Source of the DNA: JASLDZ01 sp964235945
GTDB lineage: Bacteria > Pseudomonadota > Alphaproteobacteria > Caulobacterales > Caulobacteraceae
Direction of reading: 5' to 3'
Assembly: GCA_964235945.1 (NCBI GenBank)
Contig: CAXSDV010000084.1
Coordinates: 1-5,582, forward strand
DNA: 5,582 nucleotides
In this document: one piece after another, positions 5,582-5,582 of the stretch
How the letters are laid out: every line of letters starts with the position of its first letter
Position numbering within the stretch: position 1 is the first letter of the stretch
The notes under the pieces: model-generated
The model's database searches: none
Seen by the model: only the letters and a program-made list of their open reading frames with translations
What the model was told of the DNA's origin: nothing
Position numbers and translations under genes: made by a program

Positions 5582-5582
5582 G

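Noticed and set aside
1..5582. Mobile island or defence system
   Set aside because: No transposase, integrase, inverted terminal repeats, target duplications or shift in composition is seen; all seven genes share the same high GC and codon style.

Overview
This is a very GC-rich window (low-to-mid 70s percent GC by eye), gene-dense, with three of seven genes starting at GTG. Family content suggests an alphaproteobacterial chromosome, plausibly Caulobacterales- or Sphingomonadales-like. The main pointers are a DUF3034 outer-membrane-type protein, an exported group 1 truncated hemoglobin, a DUF1499 membrane protein, a LACTB2-type metallo-hydrolase and a long-form Sua5. The taxonomic call is inference. 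No tRNA, rRNA, insertion sequence, CRISPR array or phage gene is seen, and the region reads as ordinary chromosome.

Layout. (1) Bases 1-1300, + strand: a TIGR01244/DUF442 rhodanese- or phosphatase-like protein, then 22 bp later an MBL-fold hydrolase with a C-terminal winged helix, probably one transcription unit. (2) Bases 1305-2165, - strand: a DUF1499 protein with three membrane segments, convergent with the MBL gene. Only 4 bp separate the two genes, and both stop codons lie inside a perfect 12-bp palindrome. (3) Bases 2166-2396: a 231-bp divergent intergenic region with a strong GC hairpin and several short dyads, the main candidate regulatory region. (4) Bases 2397-3856, + strand: a DUF3034 beta-barrel-like protein followed 20 bp later by a truncated hemoglobin with a predicted export signal. 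(5) Bases 3857-4016: a 160-bp gap. (6) Bases 4017-5581, + strand: a periplasmic YceI protein whose stop codon overlaps the GTG start of a full-length Sua5 threonylcarbamoyl-AMP synthase.

How they fit together. The most interesting unit is DUF3034 plus truncated hemoglobin: an envelope barrel of unknown function beside a globin that appears to be exported. By hand alignment the globin lacks the usual polar distal residues and carries two cysteines close to the heme region. A role in gas, heme or redox handling at the envelope is a reasonable hypothesis but is not shown by the sequence. The YceI-Sua5 pair joins an envelope protein to the tRNA t6A pathway, probably by translational coupling rather than shared function. 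The DUF442-MBL pair recalls proteins in which these two domains are fused, although this MBL belongs to a different subfamily.
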